Both the position numbers and the translations under genes were made by a program. Shown in pieces: positions 8,075-16,586 of a stretch of DNA of 64,000 nucleotides; position 1 is the stretch's first letter, and the number at the start of each line of letters is the position of its first letter. This DNA is from Candidatus Gastranaerophilales bacterium. GTDB lineage: Bacteria; Cyanobacteriota; Vampirovibrionia; Gastranaerophilales; Gastranaerophilaceae. The notes under the pieces were generated by a model that was given only the letters and a program-made list of their open reading frames with translations, had not been told where the DNA came from and ran no database searches. The stretch lies in NCBI GenBank assembly GCA_944324165.1, contig CALUVG010000006.1, positions 1 through 64,000 on the forward strand. Reading direction: 5' to 3'.

Positions 8075-10448
8075 TAACCTTGAACAGCTTAAACGCGCTA
8101 TTGATGTGGAAATAAAACACAAATATATTGATATTCATGGCAAAAGCCAGGCTTTTTCGTCTTTCATAAAAAAAGAGGCTGAACGATATTATAAACTTTC
8201 ACATAAAAATCCTAAGTGGTCAGTAATTATTGAAATTTTTGAACATTATCCTTTTGAAAACGTTACCGGACGCAGACTTGCCATTGACAGGCTTATTAAA
8301 GTTATAAAGTCTGAAGTAGATACAGCAAAAGAGACATCCTCCAAGGATAATACAATAAAGAAACCGGCAGACAAGCTAGATGTAATGTATATAAAAGGAG
8401 TAGGACCCAAAATAGCGTACAAACTCAATAAACTAGGTATTTACACGGCTCAGGATTTAATAACATATTTTCCTAAAAAACATGTGGATTATTCTTCAAG
8501 AACACTTATCCGTAATCTTAAAGAGGGCGAAAACACAACTGTTTTCGGATACATAAGATCTGTAAGCGCATTTAACTCGAAAAATAATTTATCCGTTGTT
8601 AAAGTCAAAGTATTTGATGAGAGCGGCACACTTGAATTAAGTTTTTTCCAGGCAAAATCAAATCGCTATGCACTGGAACGCACAAAGGCACAATTCCCGC
8701 AAGGTGCAGGCATTATGCTTTCCGGTACAGTCAAAATGAATAATTACAGTCATCAACTTACATTCGACAAACCTACTTATTCAATTATGACCGGAGAATT
8801 TCTGGAAAATAGCGCATCTAATCTTAATGTTGCCAGAATTGTACCTGTTTACGGTCTTTGTGAAGATTTAAGTATAAAAGTCCTCAGAAGAGCTATTTAT
8901 AATGCCATTCAGCTTTATAAAGGTGAAATTATAAACATCTTGCCGGAAGAAATCAGAAAAAAATACAATGTTTTAGATAAAAATATTGCTGTTGAACAAA
9001 TACATTTTCCGGAGAGTATGGAAATGTTAGAACAGGCACGTTTCTCCTTAATTTTTGAGGAGTTATTTCTGATACAGTTGAAAATGGTCAGACTTAGAGA
9101 AGAAACTGCAAAAAATCATTCTTCATTGGCTTTAGAAGTACATAAAAATGGTCTGGTTGAAAAATTTATAAAAAGTCTGCCTTTTGAATTAACAGGCGGG
9201 CAAAAAAAGGCTATAAACGAAATCTTAAATGATTTACACTCTGACAAACCTATGGGAAGACTTTTGCAGGGGGATGTAGGAAGCGGTAAAACGGTTGTCG
9301 CTACAGTTATGCTGCTTGCCGGAGTAGAAAACGGATATCAGGGCGCACTTATGGCTCCAACTGAAATTCTTGCTCAACAGCACTACAATAATTTACAGCA
9401 ATGGCTGACTCCGCTTGGACTTAGTGTCGGATTATTTTTGGGAAGTCAGGGGAAAAAAGTTAGAGAAAAATTTCGTACGGATCTGCTTAATGGTCAAATG
9501 AATATTGCGGTCGGAACGCACGCGCTTATTCAAGAAGGAGTAGAATTTAATAATCTTGGCGCGATTGTTGTCGATGAACAGCATAGATTCGGAGTCAAGC
9601 AGCGCAATGTTCTCAAGAAAAAATCCCTAAATCCCCAAATGCTTACAATGACTGCAACTCCTATACCGCGTACACTTGCTTTGACGCTGCATGGAGATTT
9701 AGACCTCACAATTATTGACGAGCTGCCCAAAGGACGATTACCGATAAAAACATCTCTTGTAACCTCTCATAAAAGCGTATATCAACTTATAAAAAAAGAA
9801 GTGGACGCCGGTCGTCAGGCATATGTCGTTTATCCGCTAATAGAAGAAAGCGAAACTTTGTCAGCCAAAGCCGCAACAATTGAGGCGGAAAAATTACAAA
9901 AAGAAATTTTTCCGCAGTTTAGAATAGGACTTCTTCACGGAAAACTAAAAAATGATGAAAAAGAACAAATTATGTCGGATTTTAAAAATCATAAATACGA
10001 TATACTTGTATCGACAACCGTTGTAGAAGTAGGTGTTGATGTACCTAATGCAACAGTCATGCTTATTGAAAACGCAGAACGTTTCGGGCTTTCACAACTT
10101 CACCAATTGCGAGGACGTGTTGGACGTAACGATTTACAATCGTATTGTATTCTGCATACGTCCTCAAAGTCTCAGGAAACAAGGACCAGATTAAATATTA
10201 TGACTGAAACCAATGACGGATTTGTAATTGCTGAAAAAGATCTGCAATTGCGAGGTCCCGGTGAATTTTTAGGCACCCGGCAAAGCGGTCTGCCGGATTT
10301 AATTATCTCGGATATTGTAAGAGATGCAAAAATTCTTGAGCTTGCCAGAAATGAAGCTATACAATTTGTAAAAACTCATGATATATCGCAATACCCTCTT
10401 CTGGAAAAAGTAACTAATCTGCAAATGTACAGTAGTCTTGACATTTAA
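8067..10448 (+). CDS. recG: ATP-dependent DNA helicase RecG
   Basis: This 793-residue branch-migration helicase remodels stalled forks and Holliday junctions. An N-terminal extension of about 100 residues precedes a helix-hairpin-helix-like VMYIKGVGPKIAYKLNKLG and the OB-fold wedge domain. Walker A GDVGSGKT is at about 402-409, the DEQH box is in VVDEQHRFGVKQR at about 501, and motif III is MTATPIPRTLA. The C-terminal helicase half contains STTVVEVGVDVPNA and HQLRGRVGR. The start overlaps the cyclase stop (ATGATTGA), so the two are translationally coupled. Confidence 0.97.
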   Translation: MIDNLEQLKRAIDVEIKHKYIDIHGKSQAFSSFIKKEAERYYKLSHKNPKWSVIIEIFEHYPFENVTGRRLAIDRLIKVIKSEVDTAKETSSKDNTIKKPADKLDVMYIKGVGPKIAYKLNKLGIYTAQDLITYFPKKHVDYSSRTLIRNLKEGENTTVFGYIRSVSAFNSKNNLSVVKVKVFDESGTLELSFFQAKSNRYALERTKAQFPQGAGIMLSGTVKMNNYSHQLTFDKPTYSIMTGEFLENSASNLNVARIVPVYGLCEDLSIKVLRRAIYNAIQLYKGEIINILPEEIRKKYNVLDKNIAVEQIHFPESMEMLEQARFSLIFEELFLIQLKMVRLREETAKNHSSLALEVHKNGLVEKFIKSLPFELTGGQKKAINEILNDLHSDKPMGRLLQGDVGSGKTVVATVMLLAGVENGYQGALMAPTEILAQQHYNNLQQWLTPLGLSVGLFLGSQGKKVREKFRTDLLNGQMNIAVGTHALIQEGVEFNNLGAIVVDEQHRFGVKQRNVLKKKSLNPQMLTMTATPIPRTLALTLHGDLDLTIIDELPKGRLPIKTSLVTSHKSVYQLIKKEVDAGRQAYVVYPLIEESETLSAKAATIEAEKLQKEIFPQFRIGLLHGKLKNDEKEQIMSDFKNHKYDILVSTTVVEVGVDVPNATVMLIENAERFGLSQLHQLRGRVGRNDLQSYCILHTSSKSQETRTRLNIMTETNDGFVIAEKDLQLRGPGEFLGTRQSGLPDLIISDIVRDAKILELARNEAIQFVKTHDISQYPLLEKVTNLQMYSSLDI

Positions 10449-10491
10449 ATCTTTTGTAAACAAATGTAAAGCAAATTTTTTGATATATAGC

Positions 10492-10522
10492 AATTATTTA
10501 AATAGTATATACTTTATATATG
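10492..10522 (+). promoter_or_regulatory. Recurrent AATT-N10-TATATACTTTATATAT motif, copy 1
   Basis: AATT is at 10492, then ten bases, then TATATACTTTATATAT from 10506. Upstream bases GCAATTATTTAA are also shared with copies 2 and 3. The ATG used here is 42 bases after the C of TATATAC. The site is read as a promoter or operator of the glycine-rich gene. Confidence 0.7.
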
Positions 10523-10553
10523 TATAGACGTATATAACATGAGGTATAAAATT

Positions 10554-12206
10554 ATGTCACCACATATTCCTGCATTTTTTAGACACAGACCGATCTACGG
10601 CGGTAGAACATTTAACCACACCGATATTATTAACATCAATGTTGGAGGTGGTCACGGCTGTGGAGGTCATGTAAATCATTGCGGCGGTGGTTTCGGAATG
10701 AGTCGTGCCGGAGCTTGGGCTTGGGGAATAGGTTTATTCACAAGCATGCTCGGCGGATTATTTAATAAGGGCTCACAAACTACAGTAATCCAGCAGCCAA
10801 CTATGATGATGCCTGGATATTCAGGATACAATATGGGATTTAACGCCGGTTTATATACACCGGGCGGTTATAATATGGGATTTAACGCCGGATTGTATGG
10901 CGGCGGTATGCAGGCAGGCGGCTACAATAATGGATATAATACAGGATTTAATGCCGGTTTATATAATAACGGCAACAGTAATCTTGGACAGCTTGGAACT
11001 ATGCAGGGATTATATGGACAGCAGCAAGCACAGTTAACATCCAAAAGTAATGAATTAGCCGCTATGGTCAAAGATTTAAATAATGACTACGGATTTGCAT
11101 TCGGGCAAAATGAAGAAGTGCCGCAAATGAGTGCTAATGGACAGCAGTACACCTATAAAGGTAAGACTTTTGATACTGTAACAGATTTAAGAAACTTTAT
11201 TGAGCAGCAAGAAGGATTGATACAGTCTAGACCTGATACAAATCCTGTTGATACAGAACCGGTAATACATCACGAAGACTTAGAAGAAGATGATGAGGTT
11301 GATAGCTCTGAAGCTGATGATGTCGATACAACTCAGGTACCACCGGGTTCGGAAGATACTGAAGAGACCGAAGAGACAACTCATACAAATCCAACAGGTT
11401 CAGGAAATGAAGACATTGAGGATACTTCTGTCAAACCGGGCAACAGCGATCCGGCAGTATCAGACCCCGAAACTGATCCTGCAGAAGACAGCCACTCCAG
11501 ACAGGTAACTATGACTAAAGCGCAGGCTGATAAAATGATGGACGAATTGATGAATGAATTCGGAAAAATTCCTTCCGGTGTAATTCTAAATTCAAATGGA
11601 ACATTTGATTATGGTGAATATAAAAATCTAAAAATGAGTGCGCTAAAATATGCTGTACGGGCACAAGAAAATTATGATAAAGCACCTGAATCTAAAGTAT
11701 CATACAATAATTTTGTCAATAATGATAAAGACAGAATGTACACTGACGGACAAATAAGTATAACTAAGCAACAACTTTCTAATACGGAAACATATGGGGC
11801 TTTCTTGTTGAGAAATAACCAGGATACATCTATAGAATTAGGCAAACGCACTACGAGTGATTTTGAAAAAACATTTGAAAACATGTTTGAAGACAATGTA
11901 AAAAATGCCAAAACACATATTACAGAACAAGAATTCATAAAATACCACAAAGATTATGAAAACAACGCGAGAAACGGATTTATAAAACGTGATAGTGAAA
12001 GACAAAAATATGATACCGTTGATATGACAGGGGCTGATGAGGCTCATTTGAAAAACGTGTTCTATGCAATGTCTAAAGGTACAGGTTCTGTTACCAAACA
12101 ACAATATGTCCAATTTATGACTGACTTGTTCTCACAACATAGCGGTAAATTAACAAGAGCACAATTAGATGACTTCTGTGTCAACTGGTTAAACAAAAAT
12201 AGTTAA
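10554..12206 (+). CDS. Glycine-rich orphan protein with N-terminal repeats and EF-hand-like C-terminus
   Basis: This is a protein of about 550 residues with no function I can recognise. It has an N-terminal INVGGGHGCGG segment, one hydrophobic stretch (AWAWGIGLFTSMLGGLF), three copies of a YNMGFNAGLY-type decapeptide, an acidic Asp/Glu/Thr/Pro linker, and a helical C-terminus. That C-terminus includes TDGQISITKQQLS and SGKLTRAQLDDFC, which resemble degenerate EF-hands lacking a full DxDxDG loop. There is no signal peptide. The ATG at 10554 is chosen because GAGG lies nine bases upstream; the ATG at 10539 overlaps that site. It shares layout and promoter motif with the next two genes. Confidence 0.75.
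   Translation: MSPHIPAFFRHRPIYGGRTFNHTDIININVGGGHGCGGHVNHCGGGFGMSRAGAWAWGIGLFTSMLGGLFNKGSQTTVIQQPTMMMPGYSGYNMGFNAGLYTPGGYNMGFNAGLYGGGMQAGGYNNGYNTGFNAGLYNNGNSNLGQLGTMQGLYGQQQAQLTSKSNELAAMVKDLNNDYGFAFGQNEEVPQMSANGQQYTYKGKTFDTVTDLRNFIEQQEGLIQSRPDTNPVDTEPVIHHEDLEEDDEVDSSEADDVDTTQVPPGSEDTEETEETTHTNPTGSGNEDIEDTSVKPGNSDPAVSDPETDPAEDSHSRQVTMTKAQADKMMDELMNEFGKIPSGVILNSNGTFDYGEYKNLKMSALKYAVRAQENYDKAPESKVSYNNFVNNDKDRMYTDGQISITKQQLSNTETYGAFLLRNNQDTSIELGKRTTSDFEKTFENMFEDNVKNAKTHITEQEFIKYHKDYENNARNGFIKRDSERQKYDTVDMTGADEAHLKNVFYAMSKGTGSVTKQQYVQFMTDLFSQHSGKLTRAQLDDFCVNWLNKNS
10824..10964 (+). repeat. Three in-frame decapeptide repeats
   Basis: Three near-identical units of about 32 bases start at 10824, 10866 and 10932. 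Each encodes Gly-Tyr-Asn-(Met/Thr)-Gly-Phe-Asn-Ala-Gly-Leu-Tyr. Spacing differs between units, so the copies are separated by variable Gly-rich linkers. Confidence 0.85.
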
Positions 12207-12238
12207 ATTGCACACAAAATCTATCACTAAAAAAATAC

Positions 12239-12270
12239 ATATGACTTCCTTTAAAGGAAGTCATATTTTT
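12239..12270 (+). terminator. Terminator after first glycine-rich gene
   Basis: A perfect palindrome with 12-bp arms (ATGACTTCCTTT and its complement) is followed by a T-rich run. It separates the first two glycine-rich genes into independent units. Confidence 0.85.
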
Positions 12271-12305
12271 ATTAACAAAAGTTAACAATTCATCTCCAAA
12301 AAGGC

Positions 12306-12336
12306 AATTATTTAAAGAATATATACTTTATATATA
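12306..12336 (+). promoter_or_regulatory. Recurrent AATT-N10-TATATACTTTATATATA motif, copy 2
   Basis: GGCAATTATTTAA precedes TATATACTTTATATATA, which starts at 12320. The C of TATATAC is 39 bases before the ATG at 12365, the same distance as in copy 3. Confidence 0.75.
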
Positions 12337-12364
12337 TAAGAGTATAAAATAAGAGGAATACATT

Positions 12365-13210
12365 ATGGCTATGTATAACATGGTCGGGTGCAACACCAGC
12401 CGCACAGCGGCGGGCGGGGTTGCGCTAAGAGCCGGACAATTCAGAGGCTACAAACCAGCAGTAAAAATCCAACAAAATACATATATTAACGAAAAAGTTA
12501 TTATAAATACAAAACAAAATAGCTGTTGTGCGCAACCAGCTCTAGGCTATGTTCAACCACAAGTCGGCTGGATGGATGCACTACCAGCATTTATGACGGG
12601 GTTAGCAAGTCTATTGGGAATATTTAAAAAAGATGACTCAACTCCGGTTGAAGATGGTAAAGGAGGTAAAGATCCTGTTACTCCGCCGACAACACCTCAA
12701 CCTGAAGTAGTCCATAAAGAGACTGTTGCAGATGATCCGGAAATTGAACAGGATCCTAAAGATGTTTATGATGCTAAAATCACACCTAAAACTGTAGAAC
12801 AAGAAGGGGCAACACATACAGTAAAACACGGCGAATGCTGGTATGATGTACTTGATGCAAAATATCCGGGTATCTCTGGGGCTGACAGAAAAGCTGCAAT
12901 GCGTGAACTGAAAAAAGCAAATGGAATGACAAACTTTAATTCAGCAGACATGCCAAGAAAAATGTATCTGCCAAATGAAATTAAAGTTGGGGATAATGTA
13001 TATAAATTAAATAATGATAATAGCGTTGTTGGCACTGTAAAAGAATTTACAGAAGGGGGTATGTACAACGCTCAAATACCAACATCGCAATCCACGACGT
13101 ATGATGTTACCGGTACAAAGAACGGTGAAGATGCATACAGTGCCTCATTTGATTCGCGTGATGCTGCAGTGGCAGCAAGAGATAAATGGTTATCTCAGAA
13201 TGAAGAATAG
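12365..13210 (+). CDS. Glycine-rich orphan protein with LysM-like domain
   Basis: This is a 281-residue protein. The N-terminus has a short INEKVIINTK...CC segment like its neighbours, then a hydrophobic patch (MDALPAFMTGLASLLGIF), a Pro/Glu/Asp-rich linker, and a domain at about 148-215 that resembles LysM. That domain starts THTVKHGECWYDVL and ends PRKMYLPNEIKVGD. LysM modules bind peptidoglycan or chitin. The last 60 residues form a further small domain. No signal peptide is visible, so how it would reach the wall is unclear. The promoter motif and layout are shared with the genes on both sides. Confidence 0.75.
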   Translation: MAMYNMVGCNTSRTAAGGVALRAGQFRGYKPAVKIQQNTYINEKVIINTKQNSCCAQPALGYVQPQVGWMDALPAFMTGLASLLGIFKKDDSTPVEDGKGGKDPVTPPTTPQPEVVHKETVADDPEIEQDPKDVYDAKITPKTVEQEGATHTVKHGECWYDVLDAKYPGISGADRKAAMRELKKANGMTNFNSADMPRKMYLPNEIKVGDNVYKLNNDNSVVGTVKEFTEGGMYNAQIPTSQSTTYDVTGTKNGEDAYSASFDSRDAAVAARDKWLSQNEE

Positions 13211-13211
13211 G

Positions 13212-13243
13212 TACCTCCTGAAGTTAAACAGGAGGTATTTTTT
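13212..13243 (+). terminator. Terminator after LysM-like gene
   Basis: A 9-bp stem, TACCTCCTG/CAGGAGGTA, with an 8-nt loop is followed by seven T residues. Confidence 0.88.
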
Positions 13244-13293
13244 TGCCTGTTAAATTGTTAAGTAATATTAAGCCTAAATTGGCTAAAAAAGGC

Positions 13294-13324
13294 AATTATT
13301 TAACTTATATATACTTTATATATA
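13294..13324 (+). promoter_or_regulatory. Recurrent AATT-N10-TATATACTTTATATATA motif, copy 3
   Basis: GGCAATTATTTAA and TATATACTTTATATATA (from 13308) have the same spacing as copies 1 and 2, 39 bases from the C to the ATG at 13353. It is followed by AAGAGAG, as in the minus-strand copy near 33478. Confidence 0.75.
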
Positions 13325-13352
13325 TAAGAGAGTACAACAAAAGGATACTACA

Positions 13353-14087
13353 ATGAGCATGAATATTGTCGGACGAGGCTATACCAGCACGCCTGTCAAA
13401 ACAATTAAACCTCAATCCTACAACGGTGTTAGAAGCACCGGGTTTAAAGGTGTGAATGTCATTGTAGGCGGCGATACCCATATTAATAAAACAACTATCG
13501 TTAATGTGGACAGTGGCGGCGGTTGTTGTGAAGGCAAAAAATCAAGCTGGGCAGACAAGCTTGTCGGCGGGTTGACACTCGCAACAGGATTGGTTGGACT
13601 TGGCGGAATGATAGCAAGTCTATTTGGCGGTAAAGATAACGTTGAAGGAACTGAAGATCAGGGGGCACCAGAAAATCCGGATAACAATTCGACTGAACCG
13701 GCTAAAGATGATACAGGTACGAATAAAACTCTATTCGGCGGTATGTTACAGGGAGTTACTATAACAGCCAAAGCCCCGGAAGGAGTTAAGGTTAAACCGT
13801 TTGAAAGCAATTTACCTGAAGATATTAATCAGGCTGCTTCCGAACTACAATCTATGTATAGTGGTATTGTTAAAGACATCTCCTTAGAAAAACAAAGTGA
13901 CGGAACCTATAAAGTTACATTCACTTTCCCTGATACTCTTAAATATGGAGGAGACACGGCTGCAATAACAGCTAATTCAATAAAAACATCCGACGATCTG
14001 GATAAAGCACTTGATAAAGCAATGACTCAGCTATATACGGGAAATACGAGCAGTAATCCGTTTGCACCTAAGACTGAAACTGAATAA
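13353..14087 (+). CDS. Glycine-rich orphan protein, third of the cluster
   Basis: This is a 244-residue protein with no recognised family. It repeats the layout of the two preceding proteins: an N-terminal VGGDTHINKTTIVNVDSGGGCC segment of which the INxxTxIxN...GGGCC part is shared, a hydrophobic glycine-rich stretch (VGGLTLATGLVGLGGMIASLF), an acidic linker, and an alpha/beta C-terminal domain. That domain is about 110 residues and starts at VTITAKAPEGV. The ATG at 13353 has AAAGGA upstream. The C-terminal modules differ between the three proteins while the front ends match, which suggests a shared anchoring or sorting region with swapped cargo domains. Confidence 0.75.
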   Translation: MSMNIVGRGYTSTPVKTIKPQSYNGVRSTGFKGVNVIVGGDTHINKTTIVNVDSGGGCCEGKKSSWADKLVGGLTLATGLVGLGGMIASLFGGKDNVEGTEDQGAPENPDNNSTEPAKDDTGTNKTLFGGMLQGVTITAKAPEGVKVKPFESNLPEDINQAASELQSMYSGIVKDISLEKQSDGTYKVTFTFPDTLKYGGDTAAITANSIKTSDDLDKALDKAMTQLYTGNTSSNPFAPKTETE

Positions 14088-14114
14088 TTGATTGTTTAGA
14101 AATTTTACAATAAT

Positions 14115-14143
14115 TTGCCAGAATCCATATAAGACGTTATAAT
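14115..14143 (+). promoter_or_regulatory. Sigma-70-type promoter of rpiB
   Basis: TTGCCA and TATAAT are separated by exactly 17 bases. The -10 ends 30 bases before the rpiB start. Confidence 0.7.
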
Positions 14144-14173
14144 TAATTTGTATAGAATTATGAGGTTTGTTAT

Positions 14174-14608
14174 ATGGAAGATTTAAAAGTTGCAGTAGGC
14201 TCAGACCATGGCGGCTTTCGCTACAAAGAACAAATTATTGAATATTTAAAATCCAGAAATATTCCTTATTTTGATGTCGGTACTCATACGCCGGAAGCTT
14301 GTGATTATCCTATTATTGCAAGAAAAGTTGCAGAGCTTGTAATTTCGGGTCAGGCAAACCGCGGTATTCTTGTCTGCGGTACAGGTATAGGAATGTCTAT
14401 TGCTGCAAATAAAGTAAAAGGAATTAGGGCTGCACTGTGCGGTGATACTTATTCCGCAAGAGTATCACGTGCACATAATAATTCTAATATACTTTGCCTG
14501 GGTGAACGCGTTATTGGTGAACATCTGGCTTTGGATATTGTAGATATCTGGCTGAAAACAGGATTTGAAGGCGGTCGCCACAAACGAAGAGTAGATCTTA
14601 TTGAATAA
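14174..14608 (+). CDS. rpiB: Ribose-5-phosphate isomerase B
   Basis: This is a 144-residue RpiB/LacAB-family isomerase that interconverts ribose-5-phosphate and ribulose-5-phosphate in the pentose phosphate pathway. The N-terminal VGSDHGGFRYK, the active-site Cys in VCGTGIGMSIAANK, and HNNSNILCLGER are diagnostic. Length is normal. It opens a run with rsfS, a TPR gene and a Tic20-like gene on the same strand, and has its own consensus promoter. Confidence 0.96.
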   Translation: MEDLKVAVGSDHGGFRYKEQIIEYLKSRNIPYFDVGTHTPEACDYPIIARKVAELVISGQANRGILVCGTGIGMSIAANKVKGIRAALCGDTYSARVSRAHNNSNILCLGERVIGEHLALDIVDIWLKTGFEGGRHKRRVDLIE

Positions 14609-14626
14609 TTGGTAAAAGGATACAAA

Positions 14627-15025
14627 ATGAGTGAAGAAGAATTAAGCTCCAAAAAACTTGCATGCGTTATAGCAGGTTCCTTAGATGATAAACTTGGTAA
14701 AGATATTACGATACTTAATATTAGCAATGTATCATCTTTAGCCGACTATTTTGTGATTGTAACAGGTGATTCAACGCCGCATGTTAAAGCACTTATGGAA
14801 AATACAAAAGAACAAATAAAAAAGCATTTTTCAAGACTGCCTATCAGGATGGAAAATGATACTAAAAATCGCTGGAATTTACTTGATTATGGGGATGTAG
14901 TTGTTCATATTCTGCATCGCGATGAAAGAGAAACATATGCTATAGAAAAATTCTGGAGTAACGCTTTTAGTATACCTGAAAGTGAGTGGCGTGAAATTTC
15001 TAAGGATTATACACAGTATAGCTAA
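14627..15025 (+). CDS. rsfS: Ribosome silencing factor RsfS
   Basis: This is a 132-residue RsfS/Iojap protein. The family binds L14 on the large subunit and blocks subunit joining when nutrients are scarce. Family features are LADYFVIVTGDSTPHVKAL, then RWNLLDYGDVVVHIL and a C-terminal YAIEKFWSNA. The frame extends back to a TTG at 14609, but ATG at 14627 has AAAGGA at good spacing and gives the usual N-terminus. It follows rpiB by 18 bases. Confidence 0.95.
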   Translation: MSEEELSSKKLACVIAGSLDDKLGKDITILNISNVSSLADYFVIVTGDSTPHVKALMENTKEQIKKHFSRLPIRMENDTKNRWNLLDYGDVVVHILHRDERETYAIEKFWSNAFSIPESEWREISKDYTQYS

Positions 15026-15109
15026 TGCTAATGTTACATTTTAGAAATATTTTGCAATACTTTTATTATGGGTTACAATTGTATTAATGGTACAAACAGG
15101 GAAATTTTT

Positions 15110-16177
15110 ATGGAAAAATCAGAAATAGATAAGAAGATAAATGAAACAATACTTGCAATGGCAAAAGACCCGCAAAATCCGGATCTCTACCACCAATTAT
15201 CTGAATTATATATTCAGGAACAGAATTATGATAAAGTCATTTCTGTTTTAGAAAGTCTTTTAACCATACACCCGAATGATGTTCAGGGACTGATTGGCAT
15301 GGGAACAATGTGGTTTTATGAAAAAGATTTTAGAAAATCACTATCATACTACAATCGTGCTGTTGAAATTAACCCTAAAAACTATCTGATATACTATAAC
15401 ATTGGTAATGTATTTGCTGAATGGAAAAATTTTGATAAAGCTTTATTCTACTACAACCGTGCCATTGATCTGAATTCAACAAACCCTGAAATATACAATG
15501 CTATTGCGCTTTTATATCAGGATATAGAAGAATATGTTGAGGCAAAAGCTTATTACGAAAAAGCACTATCACTTGATCCTGATAATATTACGGCACTTGT
15601 TGATATGGGTAATGTTTGTTTTAAATTATTTGACTATGAAACTGCTTTAGAGCTATATAAACGTGTGTTTTTACTAAATCCGGACAATAAGATTGTTGCA
15701 ATATGTATCGGTAATACTTTAACATTAATGCGAGAACGCCAGCAGGCTTATAATTACTTTGAGAAAGCCTTAACAATGGAAGGCGATAATTATCAAGCAT
15801 ATATTTGTTATGCAATCTCACTATCTGAATTTGGTGAATATGATATGGCAGTGGAAATGTATAAACGTGCAATCAATGTTTCTCCCAAAGAAACCAATGC
15901 ACAGATTTTGCTCGCTAATCTATACACTAACTTCAATCATCTGGATCAGGCAATGGAGCTGTATAGACAATGCCTTACTCTTAAGCCTAACAGTGCTGAA
16001 ACATATATGCTTTTAGGTAATGCTCATTATCTTCAGGGAGATATTGAGCAAGCTATTGCCTCTTACAGAGCATCAATAAATATTGAACCTGAAAATGATG
16101 AATTCAAACTAATTTATTATCAAATCATTGACGAGTATATTGATAAAAAACGTAATGGAGAACTTGAAAAGGTATAA
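15110..16177 (+). CDS. TPR-repeat protein
   Basis: This is a cytoplasmic protein of 355 residues made almost entirely of about nine tetratricopeptide repeats with the usual W/Y-G-A-Y-F-A-P pattern, for example YNIGNVFAEWKNFDKALFYY. TPR arrays are protein-docking scaffolds. The ATG at 15110 follows AGGG; an upstream ATG at 15068 would add 14 residues that do not look like TPR. The stop overlaps the next start as TAATG, so the Tic20-like membrane protein is translationally coupled and may be a partner. Confidence 0.9.
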   Translation: MEKSEIDKKINETILAMAKDPQNPDLYHQLSELYIQEQNYDKVISVLESLLTIHPNDVQGLIGMGTMWFYEKDFRKSLSYYNRAVEINPKNYLIYYNIGNVFAEWKNFDKALFYYNRAIDLNSTNPEIYNAIALLYQDIEEYVEAKAYYEKALSLDPDNITALVDMGNVCFKLFDYETALELYKRVFLLNPDNKIVAICIGNTLTLMRERQQAYNYFEKALTMEGDNYQAYICYAISLSEFGEYDMAVEMYKRAINVSPKETNAQILLANLYTNFNHLDQAMELYRQCLTLKPNSAETYMLLGNAHYLQGDIEQAIASYRASINIEPENDEFKLIYYQIIDEYIDKKRNGELEKV

Positions 16178-16584
16178 TGGACAGTAATAAACCATATTTT
16201 ATTGAAAGGATTGTTGCCGCATTAAGTTATCCTACAATGGGACTGATTGGTTTTGTGTGGTTAATTTTAGGACTTTTTACAAATGCAAAATTAAGACCTT
16301 TTATGCAATACCATATATTTCAGTCAATATTTATTTCAATAGCACTTGTGCTTTTAAATATGCTTTTTGCATTTTTAATAAATATAATAAGTGTTGTACC
16401 ATTTATAAATGTGTTAGTTCTTAATATAATGGTATTTTTAAACTCACCGGTATTTATGAATTACTCTATTATACAAATTGTTATTGCACTGGCATTATTG
16501 TATCTGGGAGTTACTGCATTTTTAGGAAAATACACATATATACCTTACGTATCTGAAATTATTGATCAGAATGTAAGACATTAA
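16177..16584 (+). CDS. Tic20-like membrane protein
   Basis: This is a 135-residue protein with four hydrophobic helices. The central signature LRPFMQYHIFQSIFISIAL matches the [RP]-F-[VM]-Q-[FY]-x-x-x-Q-[AS] pattern of Tic20/Ycf60 proteins, which are found in cyanobacteria and as chloroplast import components. The bacterial role is not established. The opening RIVAALSYPTMGL also fits. It overlaps the TPR gene by one base. A DUF4870-like protein is an alternative reading. Confidence 0.7.
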   Translation: MDSNKPYFIERIVAALSYPTMGLIGFVWLILGLFTNAKLRPFMQYHIFQSIFISIALVLLNMLFAFLINIISVVPFINVLVLNIMVFLNSPVFMNYSIIQIVIALALLYLGVTAFLGKYTYIPYVSEIIDQNVRH

Positions 16585-16586
16585 TA

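Noticed and set aside
12638-13068. Minus-strand frames opposite the LysM-like gene
   Set aside because: Overlapping shadows without ribosome binding sites or promoter; the plus-strand gene has motif, binding site and terminator.
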